A stretch of 64,000 nucleotides of DNA from Haematobia irritans (Eukaryota > Arthropoda > Insecta > Diptera > Muscidae): contig NC_134397.1 of the NCBI RefSeq assembly GCF_050003625.1, forward strand, positions 271,306,070-271,370,069. The letters are read 5' to 3'. Position 1 is the stretch's first letter. The number at the start of each line of letters is the position of its first letter. Below the pieces are notes generated by a model. The model did no database searches and was not told the origin of the DNA. It was given only the letters and a program-made list of their open reading frames with translations. The translations under genes and the position numbers were made by a program. Of the stretch, positions 1-11,799 are shown in pieces.

Positions 1-36
1 GGTGCAAGCCTATATCAACACAACAACATTGAGTAA

Positions 37-610
37 CCCGGCAAAAATAGCGTCGCCAAAAAAGTAATGAAAATGTTCTTTTTGGATCCGGAAGTGGTGC
101 AAAATTGACGCAGAAGCGATGAATTTAACATGGGCTTGTCATAGGACAGAAGTCCTCCATTTCAACAGCCGTTGCACTGAATTTGCATCACTTTTTTAGG
201 TGTGATCCAAATTCAATGTTTTGGATGTATATTAAAAAATACTGTGATATTTTGTGAAATAAATAATTTTTATAATTTTTTATAATTTTTAATGGATTCT
301 AACGCTTGTCGGAAACGTTTGACCTCAAATATTTTCAAAAATTCAAAAGTTTTTCAGATTGGATTTAGCATTTTTTTCGACAAAATTTAAATGATTTGTA
401 CCATTTTATGAATTCTTACTCTGGTTTTAACCTATTTGAAACAAAAAAACTTTAAATTACCTATTAAAAGTATGAAAAAACCAAGATATAAAAAATCGAA
501 TTAAAAGAACTTCCTGGGTAGTTAAAATAAAGAACATCATTGGTAGTGCATCTTCTGGAAGTGCTTTTAAAGTTGTGCATTTGGAAGAACTTCCAAATTT
601 TTTTGCTGGG
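37..610 (-). mobile_element. non-autonomous inverted-repeat element (CCCRGCAAAAA family)
   Basis: The right end read on the minus strand starts CCCAGCAAAAAAATT and the left end on the plus strand reads CCCGGCAAAAATAG, forming imperfect terminal inverted repeats about 574 bp apart. A second, partial copy in the other orientation starts at 47107 and shares both the terminal part and an internal block (here at about 152-195, there at about 47257-47295). No coding capacity is visible. The exact ends and target duplication are not certain. Confidence 0.6.
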
Positions 611-638
611 AATGTGAGGTTGTTGTGTGATTGAGTTA

Positions 639-722
639 AGTGGTTGAGCAATTTGAGAACAGCATTTTCGTAATTGAATAAGTGGTTGAGCAATTTGAGA
701 ACAGCATTTTCGTGATTGAATA
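639..722. repeat. tandem duplication, 2 x 42 bp
   Basis: A 42-bp unit beginning AGTGGTTGAGCAATTTGAG occurs twice head to tail (639-680 and 681-722) with a single obvious difference (TAATTG versus TGATTG). It lies just outside the 37-610 element. Nothing suggests a function. Confidence 0.9.
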
Positions 723-1825
723 AGCATGCTGGTGTTTCGTATTGTATAAAATGTTACATAGTTGTAAAAACTATCAACCCAATTATATATTCTATTTTTT
801 CTTAAAGTAAAATTAAACATAAGTCAATGGATATGGATTAAGGTTGTCCTATGATTAAGTTAAATAGTTCAGGCGTTAAATACTTCTGTTTTTTTTTAAT
901 TAATTATCCATTTATAGACCATTATCCATAATTATCCATTAATATTTTACTAAAAGTAAGTTATATGTTAAATCTTCAAACTAGAGTAGAGTGAGTATTT
1001 CATTGAAAAGCTCTATAAAATACTAAAATAAAAACATATGTTATAAAAAAAATGTGAACTTTAACCGATTTATAGTTTTGAGCAGACTCTCTGTCGCTTT
1101 TGGGAAACGATCACTCTGAAATATGATTCATATGTAACATCTTATTGTGACAGTTGTTATATACGAAGTCCGTAAAAAATGTATCCTTACATATATTTTA
1201 GAAGGATACGCAATTGTGATAATATACGAAAAATATACAAAATATTCATAAAGGATAAAAATATATGTTTCATATCAAAGAGTCCTTGTGTACTAATTTC
1301 ATGCATTACCAATCATTCGTAACCAACATTAGGTAAGGTGCGGCTGTTGTTTGTTATTGCAGGCCTACTTAGAAGTGAAGTTCGTTATGATACCACAGGT
1401 GATGAGCTTCTTTTTTTAACAAAGAGTGCTCGCCTTACTTAACTCGACTATAAAGGACCCCCATTACACAAATCGCTGCAATGTTTATCATACATTTGGG
1501 TTTATTTGTTCTTAAAGAAACACTTTATAACAAAATTTTATTCGTCTAAATTTGGCTCCGGAAAAAATTCTTTCGGTGTATGAAGTATAATGTGACTACC
1601 GCACCTTTAGTGTGAATGTTCTGCATTTTGTGTGAGGCGTAATGAAATTTTAGGGGCATATATATATAGCTTCAGATTACTGTGGACCTTAAACTGTCTG
1701 CTAATGTTTTGGGAAAAATCAGGTTAGTTGAACACATGTAAATGGTCGACTGGGTTCAACGGTAAAAACTAGAAGTGTCTATATGTATTAGGTATATGTC
1801 TATATGTAATAAGTATATTTAGTAA

Positions 1826-1875
1826 ATGTGGTATCACAATCACTGAATAATCTAAGTAGGTCTAACCTAACCTAA
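1826..1875 (+). mobile_element. SINE 3' fragment
   Basis: The sequence matches the 3' end of the tRNA-derived SINE seen in full at 24991 and 31650: the block with GTGGTATCACAAT, then CTGAATAATCTAAGT, then the CCTAACCTAA tail. The head with the pol III boxes is absent, so this is a 5'-truncated copy. An internal segment before the tail is also missing. Confidence 0.65.
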
Positions 1876-2096
1876 TCCTCTGTAGCTGACGCCGTAGTCT
1901 GACAGACACCGCAAAATAAATTTTCGTGCGTATCTTCCTAAAGTACGAAGCATCGATATCTCTGCTCTCCGTACCATTTCTCTTTATTTACAATTTGTTA
2001 CATTTGGTTGCTTAATAACCATATGTTTTTATGAAAAATATGACCAAAAACTTTTTGATCAGAAATGTTAACGTAGAGGTCTGCTGGAGATCTACG

Positions 2097-2366
2097 CTAC
2101 AGAGTAGCAGAGGAAGCTTTGAAACACTCAGAATGATCACTATTTATTGTGAGAAAATCCTTTCTATCAGGTATATTCCCATCTGCCAAGGATACTAATG
2201 GCGACACATCTAAGTTTTTTTTTTGTAATAAAGCTTTATGTGCAATGCAAATAATCGATAACACCGCCTCAACGCGAAATTTCTGTACCAAAAGTACCAA
2301 TGCATTTGTTATGGGTAGCGGTGCATCCTGGGATTGACCAACGTACAGCGAAGGAAATGCATGCAA
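2097..2366 (-). other. isolated 89-codon ORF of unknown origin
   Basis: An open frame on the minus strand in an otherwise stop-rich A+T region. Its local base composition is less A+T-rich than its surroundings. I do not recognise a domain in it. No splice signals, promoter or polyadenylation context were convincing. It could be an eroded fragment of a transposon or retrocopy, or simply chance. Confidence 0.15.
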
Positions 2367-2794
2367 AACAAAATTGTTAGTACATGGAAATAATTTTCTT
2401 TTTGCCAGAAACTAAATATTTTGTACTTTGTTTGTCTAAAGTTTCGCAAGTCGACATAAATCTGTACCTTCACCTTTATGTCGACTCACCAATAAATGTT
2501 GGTGATCCCAAATTAGCCCGCGGTAGCGATGGAACCGAGGATGAACCTTGGTTTTAGGATTCCCGTGAATTTTTAGGTCAAAAATTGATAGGCAAAGAGG
2601 TTATCTTCTTTTTCGAGAAGCCTCCGAATTCAAAACGTTTTTTTTTTTTTGATAACTCATTATTTAAAAACAACAACTTGTTTTTCTAGGTGTACACTTT
2701 TATGCCCGCCATCAATGGTGAAGAGAAGAATATCACTTTTAATGCACAATTAAAAAATAATAAAGTTTATAAACAAATGAAATACAATACTTGC

Positions 2795-2838
2795 AAAAAA
2801 TTATAGCAATGTTTGTGTATACATTGCTATAATTTTTT
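2795..2838. other. perfect hairpin, 18-bp stem
   Basis: AAAAAATTATAGCAATGT is followed after an 8-nt loop by its exact reverse complement. The stem is shorter than a typical microRNA precursor. It may be the remains of a very short inverted-repeat element. Confidence 0.6.
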
Positions 2839-3922
2839 TCTATTATATTTATCCAAATTGTTGTGAATTTGTTTTTATTACACTTTTCCAATACATTGTA
2901 TTTGTTTTTGTAAATTGTGAACATGCTAATTGCCCATAAATGTGATTGATGTTGTTATACATGTGTAAATTTCATTTAATGTGATGATGCAAAGCAAAGA
3001 ATGAAAACAAATAACCAAGTTATTTAAAACAAAAAACCAATATAAATACATAAATAAATTCTTGCTGGTTTATCGCAAATATGCCGACAAATCAAAAATA
3101 ATTGATATCATCCATGAATGAATGTTTTTATGGGGTAGCAGACTAAAATATTGTAAACATAATTTTATCACTTATTATCATAACTATCTATATATTTATT
3201 TTCATTTAGTAAAAACAAAAATAAAACACTATTTCGTTTGCATCTTGAAAGCTTTTGTAAAACTACTTTATTTTTATGAACCCCTATCCGTATCTTTTTT
3301 CTCTATCTATCTCTCGCGTTTATAGTATCTTTAACACTGCTTCTACAAATTCTGTTCTCTCCTTTTTTCTTTTTGGGTTTTCTCTATTTTTGTTTTGTTA
3401 TAATCGCGTATTGTGAATTGTTTTCTCCTTTAGTATATATTTTTAATACCCCTATTTTAATAAATTTAAATGATTTTTTGCTTTGATTTTGTTTTTAACT
3501 TCTATGTAAAAATAAAAATACAAAGTACATGTGTGCCAAGGTGTTCTTTTTTTATTTAATTACACATTACAATGATTATTATAATTTTTCTGTACAAAAG
3601 ATATAAAATATATTTTGTTTTATTTTGCCATAAACAAAAGATTATTTTTTTTTTTTTTAAATATCAATGTTAATACACGTCAATTTTAACAATACTCTTA
3701 CAAATATTCAAATCAAAACCAACAGTTCTATCTCTCCCTCCTTACACACACACCCGAAACACTTACATGCCTACATAATTTTTTTAAACATCTGAAAAGT
3801 TCAATGATATTTCTTAAAGATTTTTGGATTTTACATGCCAATAAAAATCCAATGATTTAAACTTAAGTAATTGTTATACTGAATTAGTCCGTTGATTGCT
3901 AAACTTAGATTTCCTCTCTTAA

Positions 3923-4176
3923 GCCTAGTACTAAGATCACGTTTTCACGCGAAAAACTGTTATATTCCATATAAAAAAGGTTAGCGCGGAATAAATGCGA
4001 AATCTTTGTTTTAAGCATTTTAAAGCAAATATTTAGACAACCATGGATTTTTCGCACGAAAAAATAGGCAGGTATATTATTTCGCATAAATAAGTTAACA
4101 TCCCTGGGTTTGAGACCCTATTTACGGAGATATATGAAGATATTCGTTTTTCGCATAAACGAACTTAGTACTAGGC
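3923..4176. mobile_element. MITE with GCCTAGTACTAAG terminal inverted repeats
   Basis: GCCTAGTACTAAG at 3923 is mirrored by CTTAGTACTAGGC ending at 4176, giving a 254-bp non-coding element. Related sequence, sharing the terminal repeat and the adjoining CGCGAAAAACTGTT block, is found at about 54990-55170 in the same orientation and at about 52700-52797 inverted. The open frame of 60 codons across it is not supported as a gene. Confidence 0.7.
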
Positions 4177-4429
4177 ATTAACAAAAAATCCTAAATATGG
4201 TTTTACTAATTATTGCAAATGATTGAATTGAGTTTTGAAATATGTTGAAAATTTTAATCTGGCAGCAAGGGTTAGATAAAAATGCAGTTTTGTCCATATT
4301 TCAATATAAACATGTCGAATATAAAAAAGGCTAAAAATGGTTACAAAGGACATGAAATTGATTTTTCCGAATTTCCTTCTTAACGACTTTTAAAAAGCCA
4401 AATTGGCAACGTTGGTTATGTTGATTAAT

Positions 4430-4655
4430 GCGCTTTACAGATTATCAGTTATTCCGGACGGAATGTCGGTGTTTGTAAAGAATCGTACAGTGTGTCGAAT
4501 CGATAAGACTTGTCGGCGATGACTAAATAATCGGTAAATGTGTTATCGATCCCATAAACATTATGCTTTCGGACTTAACTTATAATGTGCACAATATATG
4601 GGACATGTTCGATACGAGCACTGTTGCCCGGAATAACTGATAGTCTGTAAAGCGC
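4430..4655. mobile_element. MITE with 28-bp terminal inverted repeats
   Basis: GCGCTTTACAGATTATCAGT at 4430 is the start of a 28-bp repeat whose inverted copy ends at 4655 (one mismatch seen). The interior contains a conserved block with GATGACTAAATAATCGGTAA and is non-coding. A second copy of the interior and right end follows immediately (4729-5009), and a third, diverged copy is at about 46590-46816. Confidence 0.8.
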
Positions 4656-5009
4656 ATAACTTGATGGATAATGATTCAAAGCAACAAAAAAGTTTAAATT
4701 TTTAAAAGTAGATTTTTAAAGAAAAGTTAATGTCGGTGTTTGTAAAGAATCGTACAGTGTGTCGAATCGATAAGACTTGTCGGCGATGACTAAATAATCG
4801 GTAAATGTGTTATCGATCCCATAAACATGCAGCAGTATCGATTATGCCTTCGGACTTAACTTATAAAGTGCACAATATATGGGACATGTTCGACACGAGC
4901 ACTGTCGTCCGGAATAACTGATAGTCTGTAAAGCGCAGAACTCGATGGGTAATGATTCAAAGCAACAAAAAATTTTAAATTTTTAAAAGTAGATTTTTAA
5001 AGAAAAGTT
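4462..5009. repeat. partial tandem duplication of the MITE plus flank, period about 267-280 bp
   Basis: Unit 1 (4462-4728) begins inside the left terminal repeat of the 4430 MITE and runs past its right end into flanking DNA. Unit 2 (4729-5009) repeats the same stretch and carries about 14 extra bases (GCAGCAGTATCGAT-like) also present in the 46.6 kb copy. The duplication therefore arose after insertion and copied element and flank together. Confidence 0.8.
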
Positions 5010-6031
5010 CATGTTAACTTTTCTTTAAAAATGAACTTTTAAACATTTGTTTTTTTTTGCGCGATAATTCGAACGACCATTGGTTTAATTTCGTTAAAAT
5101 TGTCCTATCAATCAATTTTAATCCATTTCGTCAAGGTCTGCATAGATTCAAACCGTGTTAAAAATAACATTTCAGATAATTGCATACTTTTAGGGAGCAA
5201 CTAGATTAATTTCGTTTTTATACAAAATATATGTTAGTAATAGCAAGAGATTAAAAATATCATAAAAAGCCAGATTTATGATATTTTGTATCACAATAAA
5301 TACTTAACTTACACTCGTAGTTTTGTCAACAAATGGTTTAAGTTGAAATCAAAACAATATGAAAAAACCATATTCGAAAAATGAGCTTTCAACGAATTGT
5401 TTTTACTTCATATAGTGGTAAACATAGCGTCCGAAATTTCTTGAAATATTAAAAATACGCATCATTGACAACTAGATACTGATATTTATACCCTTGTCAT
5501 ATTACAATACAATACACTAATACAACATAGTATGTTGATATTAAAACTGTCATTTACGTTAATAAATTCAAAGAAAAGTAATACACAATCGATATCCTTG
5601 AACTTTTCAAATACCCACCCATAATATTAACATACATAAAAGCATACAAAACGCCTAACACTTACTACATTAAAACAAAACTATAAAAAATACAGATTTA
5701 AATAAAAAAATCTTATTTTGCTCATTTATGCTTTTAACCAAACTAAAATGCATATTAAAAAAAATATATAATAACTCATACACTCTCATTTAGTAATAAG
5801 TTCTCCTTTGTTCATCCCTATAATTAATATATATTTCATGTAAACATTTTAAAGTAATTTCAAAATACTAATATAATATTTTTTCTATTCCACCATCACA
5901 CAAAATGTGATGTTTCAAAAAAAAAAAAAAAAATAATAACCATATGCAATAACTGGTCTTGAACACATTTCAATGGAATACATATCTATACGTGTGGAAC
6001 TCTATGACGATTTGAAATGGTTACAAATCAG

Positions 6032-6142
6032 ACACATTGTGGTATGTGGACACATAACATACGAATCGGTGTCACATTTTCTAAAGGATTTTCTGCATGA
6101 AGATCGAGAAGATGTCGATGTGGAAGTGGTATTTTTACATCG
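6032..6142 (+). CDS. slo: slo exon: start of RCK1 domain
   Basis: Encodes the first strand and helix of the RCK1 domain ([16 protein letters not shown], then the acidic [10 protein letters not shown] segment and VVFLH). In mammalian Slo1 the equivalent acidic stretch carries the RCK1 Ca2+ site. The acceptor is the AG at 6030-6031 and leaves one base that completes an Arg/Lys codon; the donor is CG|GTAAGT at 6143. The exon ends with two bases of an Arg codon, which either of the next two alternative exons completes. The frame happens to stay open upstream of the acceptor to about 5940, but that extension bears no resemblance to Slo. Confidence 0.95.
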
Positions 6143-7296
6143 GTAAGTAAAACAGTAGAAAACAATATTAGCTACCATTTTAATTTCACCTTTTTGATTT
6201 TTTAACAAATATGACACAAGATGATTTATATAACTAAATATAAGTGGAATAAATTTGCAATGGTTCGATTAGCAAACATTTTTCGATGCCTAAAATTAAA
6301 AGCATAACGTAGCGTAACGTTTTATGTTTGGCAATTCTAATGAATTGTAAGTTTTTTAATGTCTAAAAGTATGCACTTTAAGAATACTTACAAGAGTTTG
6401 CAATAATATATAAATGCCGAAAACTATGCACGTCATATTATACGTTATAATTTTATATATGATTGGTAATTCCGTAACCAATCTATGCAGATGCCTAAAA
6501 CTATGCCAAGAAAAATAATATAGTACTGACTGGCAATTCTAAAGCTAATGCCTAAAACTATGCCCATAAAAGTAATAATTGAGCAATTATTGCGAGTATG
6601 GTTGGTAACTCTGCAAGTATCCAAATACAAAGCATGCAATTAATAAGTGTCAGATGAATTTGTCAATTAAAAATTTCTTGATTTTTATATTCAATTAAAC
6701 TCAATATCTTTTGAAGTACTTTTGCTATATGAAATAATCACGGGTGTAGTTTAAAATGCTTTTGTTATGCATATTTGAACAGTCTTTACCTCCATTTTTA
6801 AAAACTTTCTTTAAAATCAAAGAAGGGTCCTGGACCTTTTGTATATCTAATCTTTTCATGTTTCCTTAAATTGAATCGTTGAAAGGCATCCTTAGTTTGA
6901 ATGTCAATCGAACCCAAAATTATAATCTGTTCCACTTATAATAATATTCATGTTTATTTAAAATTTCCAGTTTTTATAAGTTTATATTTATATACATAAA
7001 ATTTTATAATTTAAATAGTACTTGTGATTGTAAAAAGATATGTAATGTATTTTTGATTTGAAATAATTAAATTTAAGATAACATATGATATATAATGTGT
7101 ACTATATAATCTTGTCTACTATAATTAGGTTTAAGTTTACTAGCAATAAGCTTAGTACATAATTTTGTAATACCAAATGCATTTAATTATGAATTCTTGT
7201 TTTTTGTACCTAATTTTGAGAGAAATTAATTTTTATGATCAAATCATAATGTGTGTTTTTTTAACTGAAACTTGAAACAATTACTGAATCAAATAG
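6143..7296 (+). other. slo intron
   Basis: A+T-rich intron between the first RCK1 exon and the first of two alternative exons. I see no further exon or clear mobile element. The region around 6300-6600 contains short imperfect repeats of a GGCATAGTTTTAGGCAT-like motif on the minus strand. Confidence 0.7.
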
Positions 7297-7402
7297 CAAG
7301 GAGCCTGATCTGGAACTAGAAGGATTATTGAAGCGCCATTATACAACAGTGGCGTTTTTTCAGGGAACCATGATGAATGCCGTCGATTTGGAACGAGTCA
7401 AG
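7297..7402 (+). CDS. slo: slo mutually exclusive RCK1 exon, variant 1
   Basis: 106 nt, encoding [20 protein letters not shown], then [15 protein letters not shown]. It lies within RCK1. The acceptor is TAG ending at 7296, which supplies the single base completing the Arg codon begun upstream; the donor is AAG|GTACAC. It is a duplicate of 9254-9359, with identical length and phase. Including both would shift the frame, because 106 is not a multiple of 3, so the two must be alternatives. The same pair is known in Drosophila slo. Confidence 0.95.
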
Positions 7403-9253
7403 GTACACAACACCAACAATCAACCTACAATCAGACTCTGAAAAAAAAATTGAAACAAATAGCAAAAAAAAAAAAAACAAACAAATCTGTCTCAAAACCA
7501 AACAAACCCATACTCTTTGACCATCACAAAAAAAAAAAAACACCACTAAACATGAACAAATTAAAAAAATTATCCCACAAACAACTCAAAATGAATGTAT
7601 GATGATAAATCCCTCAAAAAAATCATTCTCGAAAGCATATCGATCCAAAGCCTATGCAACGACATTCGCAAGAAAATCAAGACCTATTAAACAAATTGCT
7701 CAATTTTCATACAAATCTCTCAAAACCAGCAAGTAAACATTTTTCCATTTTGTTTCAGTTACACTTTAGTTTATTGTAGTTTCTCAAATTTTAAACGAAA
7801 CAAACCGCAATACACCGAACAAACCATTTTTATGCATTTGAAGTGCTGCAGCACCCCCTTTTGTAAAAAGCTTATAAAAAGGACGGTTTCGAAAGACTTC
7901 CCAAAGTTCTTGAAACTGAATCGTATGAATTTATCACCGCAGCATAATTCGTTTTTCCAGAACTTCTTAGCTTATTCGGCAAGTTACAGTTTATTTCTTT
8001 CTCTTCCGTTGGGTTGTATAATGGAAAAGCATCGTATGGCTCATGCAAGGAGGCAAAAGTTTTTTGCCTCCATCCCTCGTGCTGTTTGAGTACTTTTTGT
8101 TTTTCTTTTTGAATTTTTTTTTAATCTAGTTCTTTATTTGGCAATTTATCTTATGTTGTGCCACAAAGTTTCGCTTCAATTCTAGGAAGGTCTTTTTTAT
8201 TTTGATATTTTGTTTTAATTTATTTTTTTCGTTTATATTTCAAATTTATATAAAAAAACATATGTGCTTTGGAAACCTTATCAATGCTTCAATGGAATGA
8301 CATTTTATTAGTAATAACTTTTGAAACTTTTACTTAGATTTAGATTGAAATCACTCCTATTTTTTGTAATTTTTTCCATAGGCATTCGCTTTCTGAATTC
8401 TATTTTCCTTTGAAATACCAACTTCCATTTTAACTTATTCCAATACCTTATTTACTAGAAGTTGTTATTATATATTTGAAAAATTTAGGATAAATTTGAA
8501 TATTTTTCGTACATATATATTTTTAAGTAAACCAAAAAAAAACATAGACAAAAACTTTGTACTCTATCGTCTTTAAAATCTAATCCTATGATTCACAAAT
8601 TTCGAAATAATTGAACGTTGCATTTGTAATAGTGTCTTGAGCAGTTGAATCATTGACTTTTCGATTTATTTTTAAATAAATAATTATTTATTTAAATTCA
8701 AAAAGTTTGAAAAGCATTGTACCTAGCTTAACAATAAAATGGGAAAGAACAAGTTTTTGTCTATGAATAATAATAATATTAAAATAAAACTATAAAATTT
8801 CCATATTCCTAGTATTGTATTCGTATTAATAAAATCGTATCAAAAGAAACAAAAATAAAATGTATATATTTAGTTAAGTTTTAATTTTTAAGAATTCTAT
8901 TTTCTTAACCAATATTATATAAGATAAAAAAACAAATAATTTTGTATCATCAAATATTCTTCTACACATCATACAAATTTCGTGTACTTCCGGTGAATCA
9001 CTTTTGAATTGAACATCATTTTGTTTTTATTCTATAAAATTCTTTTATGAAACCGTAATATCAACTTCAAAATTTCCTGCCTCATCACTCAAAACTTGAA
9101 TAAACCAAAAATGGTGCAAAATCAAACACCAAATATATGTACAAAATATATATTCCTAATTTGGATCTCATCCCTAAAAATTGGTAACCTCCACCAATTG
9201 GTATACAATCATAATGCCATACCGAATTGAATGAATGCAAAATATTCCAAAAG
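7403..9253 (+). other. slo intron between the two alternative RCK1 exons
   Basis: A+T-rich sequence with several A runs (7440-7540) and no exon or mobile element that I can support. The 85-codon open frame at 7832-8089 has no recognisable similarity and no splice context. Any RNA structure governing the exclusive choice would probably be in this interval or just after 9359. Confidence 0.6.
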
Positions 9254-9359
9254 AAAACCACCTGATTTGGAACTAGAAGGTTTATTTAAACGTCATTTTA
9301 CCACAGTGGAATTTTTTCAAGGCACTATTATGAATCCCATCGATCTACAAAGGGTTAAG
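9254..9359 (+). CDS. slo: slo mutually exclusive RCK1 exon, variant 2
   Basis: 106 nt, encoding [20 protein letters not shown], then FQGTIMNPIDLQRVK. Differences from variant 1 are conservative and scattered (E/P, L/F, Y/F, A/E, M/I, AV/PI, E/Q), typical of an old exon duplication kept under selection. The acceptor AAG ends at 9253; the donor is AAG|GTAATA. Variant 2 resembles vertebrate Slo1, which has a single exon here with FKRHF and NP, more than variant 1 does. Confidence 0.95.
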
Positions 9360-11220
9360 GTAATACGATTTCTGTTCTGTCTCACTCTCTCACAAACACA
9401 CACACACACTCAGTTCATGCATTTTGTTTTTCTTTTATCGAAGTTGCTCATAACAAAAATAATCATTCATATATGTGTACACAGGAAATCATGAAGAAAT
9501 GATTAATTTTAAATCTAATATGTTCATCAATGTTGTCTAAATGTAAAACTTTAATTAAATAATTAAAACGTAACGTATAGAGAACCTACAACTTCCCTCC
9601 TAACAAAACAACAACACTTGAAGTGCTCACCAAACTGTCTATATTTATCCTAATCAATAACATTTACTGTAATCCTATAGGAATGAGATTGTAATGTTAT
9701 CTGTAACGAAGAATTCTCTGGTTTTTGCTCACAACAAACAGTTATCTTATGATTATAGTAATGAGTAAAATTATTTAGAACATTGTCGCCTACAAGAGAA
9801 AATAATGCCAGTATTGCCGTATTGAAGTTTGACAAGTTTCTAACAGTCAGCGTTCAGACGCATTTAATTTTTTGTAAAATGTTCATGCATATAAAATAAC
9901 GGACACAGCTCAGTTATCAGTTCAAAAGTTAAATTTATATTTCTGTTATTTGGTGAAGGGTATAGCATTCCATAGCACATCCCAATATCGATTTTCCCTC
10001 CTATTACCAATGTACTTTATGAGGACGGAGCCCGTCTGGTCAATATAATCTTGTTGACGATTTGAATCATGGAGATATTTTCCTATATTTGTTTATATCT
10101 GTAGGCAGGAAAAATTTCGACGATTAACAATCCATTCTTTGTCGAAATATAAATTTTTGCGAGTTTTGTCCAAATTGATTAAAATTTAAAATATATACCC
10201 TAGTAAAAACAATGAAACAACCATGGAAGATAATTTTTTGATTTTTTGAAAATTTCATCAATTTCTGACCAATTGATGAAATTTTATTAAACATAAAAAA
10301 TATTCATTTTACAATAGAAAATCATGAACAATTCTGTTCATAATTTTGACTTATTAAGGATCTAGAATTATTAACCGATTCATCTGCGCGAAAATGTACT
10401 CTTTTTCAGATTGACCAAGATATTTCTCTATGAATATTTTTGTATGTGAAATTTTTAAATAATTTAGTATCAAGAAATGGGTATATTGAAATATAAACTA
10501 GTAGGTTATGCATTACAATCTTGTTCCACTACTCTTTTAAATAAATATACTCTTTTCTTCTATTATTTTCTGTAATTTTCTCTATTTCTAACATCCTACC
10601 AAATATAATTTAGATATCATAAACAGAAATTATTATAAACAAATATTTGAGTTCAAATCACAAAAAGAAAATATGGAGCAGTAATATATAATGTATATAT
10701 TTCTATAGGTATGTGTGATTAATCAGCGAATTAAATTTAAAAATATGCAAAAGATGAAACATGTAATGTAATTGATTGTTAGAAAATATATAGGTATTTT
10801 TTTATAAACATACATATATTATATAATATACATACAATATGTAAATAATAATTCTATTGAAAAATTGTATTTCTTATTGTAAATTATAAACTCGAAAAGC
10901 ACAAAAATCATGCTCTAATCGCGTTGGATTTTGAATGATAGGATATGCAAATTTAAACATTAATTACTTTGGTATTTATTTTTAAATTATAAATAATAAA
11001 ATATTTCCTATACAAAAACGTGATTGATGCAAATATTTGTTTTGTCATATGTATGTTCGATTGCGAACTTTCCAGTACATTATAAATTCTGCAATAAAAT
11101 GATTATAAAACTGTTTACTTTCCATAATTCCATTCATATGCAAATGATTTATTGTACAAAATAGAAGATTTTAAGAGGAAACGCTATACTTTATAATATA
11201 TACGATAAATGATACATTAA

Positions 11221-11374
11221 AGGTTGAATTACACACCATTCGTCAAACCGTGCGTTGATGGAAGGATTGATTTTTTCTGTTTGCGGCAGTCTATTCGAGC
11301 GTTTCGAGAGAAATTTCAACTCTTCAATCATCGGACGCATTGTACGCATTGAACGAATGGTATGTAATTCTACC
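11221..11374. mobile_element. short TTAA-flanked MITE
   Basis: TTAA (11217-11220) precedes AGGTTGAATTACACACCATT, and the inverted match CGAATGGTATGTAATTCTACC is followed by TTAA (11375-11378). The inverted repeats are about 22 bp with three mismatches. TTAA target sites are characteristic of piggyBac-type transposases, so this is inferred to be a piggyBac-mobilised non-autonomous element. Confidence 0.55.
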
Positions 11375-11799
11375 TTAAGTACATGTTTTCTCTGACACAA
11401 TTGGCTAAAATTTTCTGACGAAAGTATTCCCCAAATGCCAAAAATATTGCATAAAGCAAATGTCAAATACTAGCAAATACGGCAATTGGCAAATACTAGC
11501 TTTGTTCGAGTACCCGATAATGTTTGATACATTTTTACTGGAAGTCGTTTATTCCAAAAATCCAGCAAACGAGAGATGGAATTTGACATTTGTTTTTTCC
11601 CCATAAAAACTTTTGTACGAATGTATTCCCCATATGTCAAAAATACAGTAGCTGTCTTGTATCACAAACTTTTGCTGGAAGTCGCTCGTTTACTCCAAAA
11701 AGCCAGTAAAAGAGAGTCAGAGATAACATTAGACATTTAAGGAAAAGAGAAGTTTGTGCATAAGATTTGTTCCCACTACTGCTACCAAAATACATTCTT

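Larger units (their letters stand above)
1..6031 (+). other. upstream slo intron (partial), repeat-bearing
   Basis: No slo exon is seen in this stretch. It holds several inverted-repeat elements (37-610, 3923-4176, 4430-5009), a SINE 3' fragment (1826-1875), two hairpins (2449-2486, 2795-2838), one unexplained minus-strand ORF (2097-2366), and otherwise A+T-rich DNA with homopolymer A/T runs. The region 5010-5990 shows only low-complexity A/T sequence. The preceding slo exon, which should encode S6 and the start of the RCK linker, must lie upstream of base 1. Confidence 0.75.

Noticed and set aside
5940..6031. Open frame continuing upstream of the first slo exon ([20 protein letters not shown])
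   Set aside because: It is in frame with RCK1 but does not resemble the Slo S6-RCK linker. The AG at 6030-6031 gives the expected junction phase, so the extension is chance.
7832..8089. 85-codon ORF between the first exclusive exon pair
   Set aside because: No recognisable domain, no splice sites at its ends, and its composition follows the local T/C-rich sequence.
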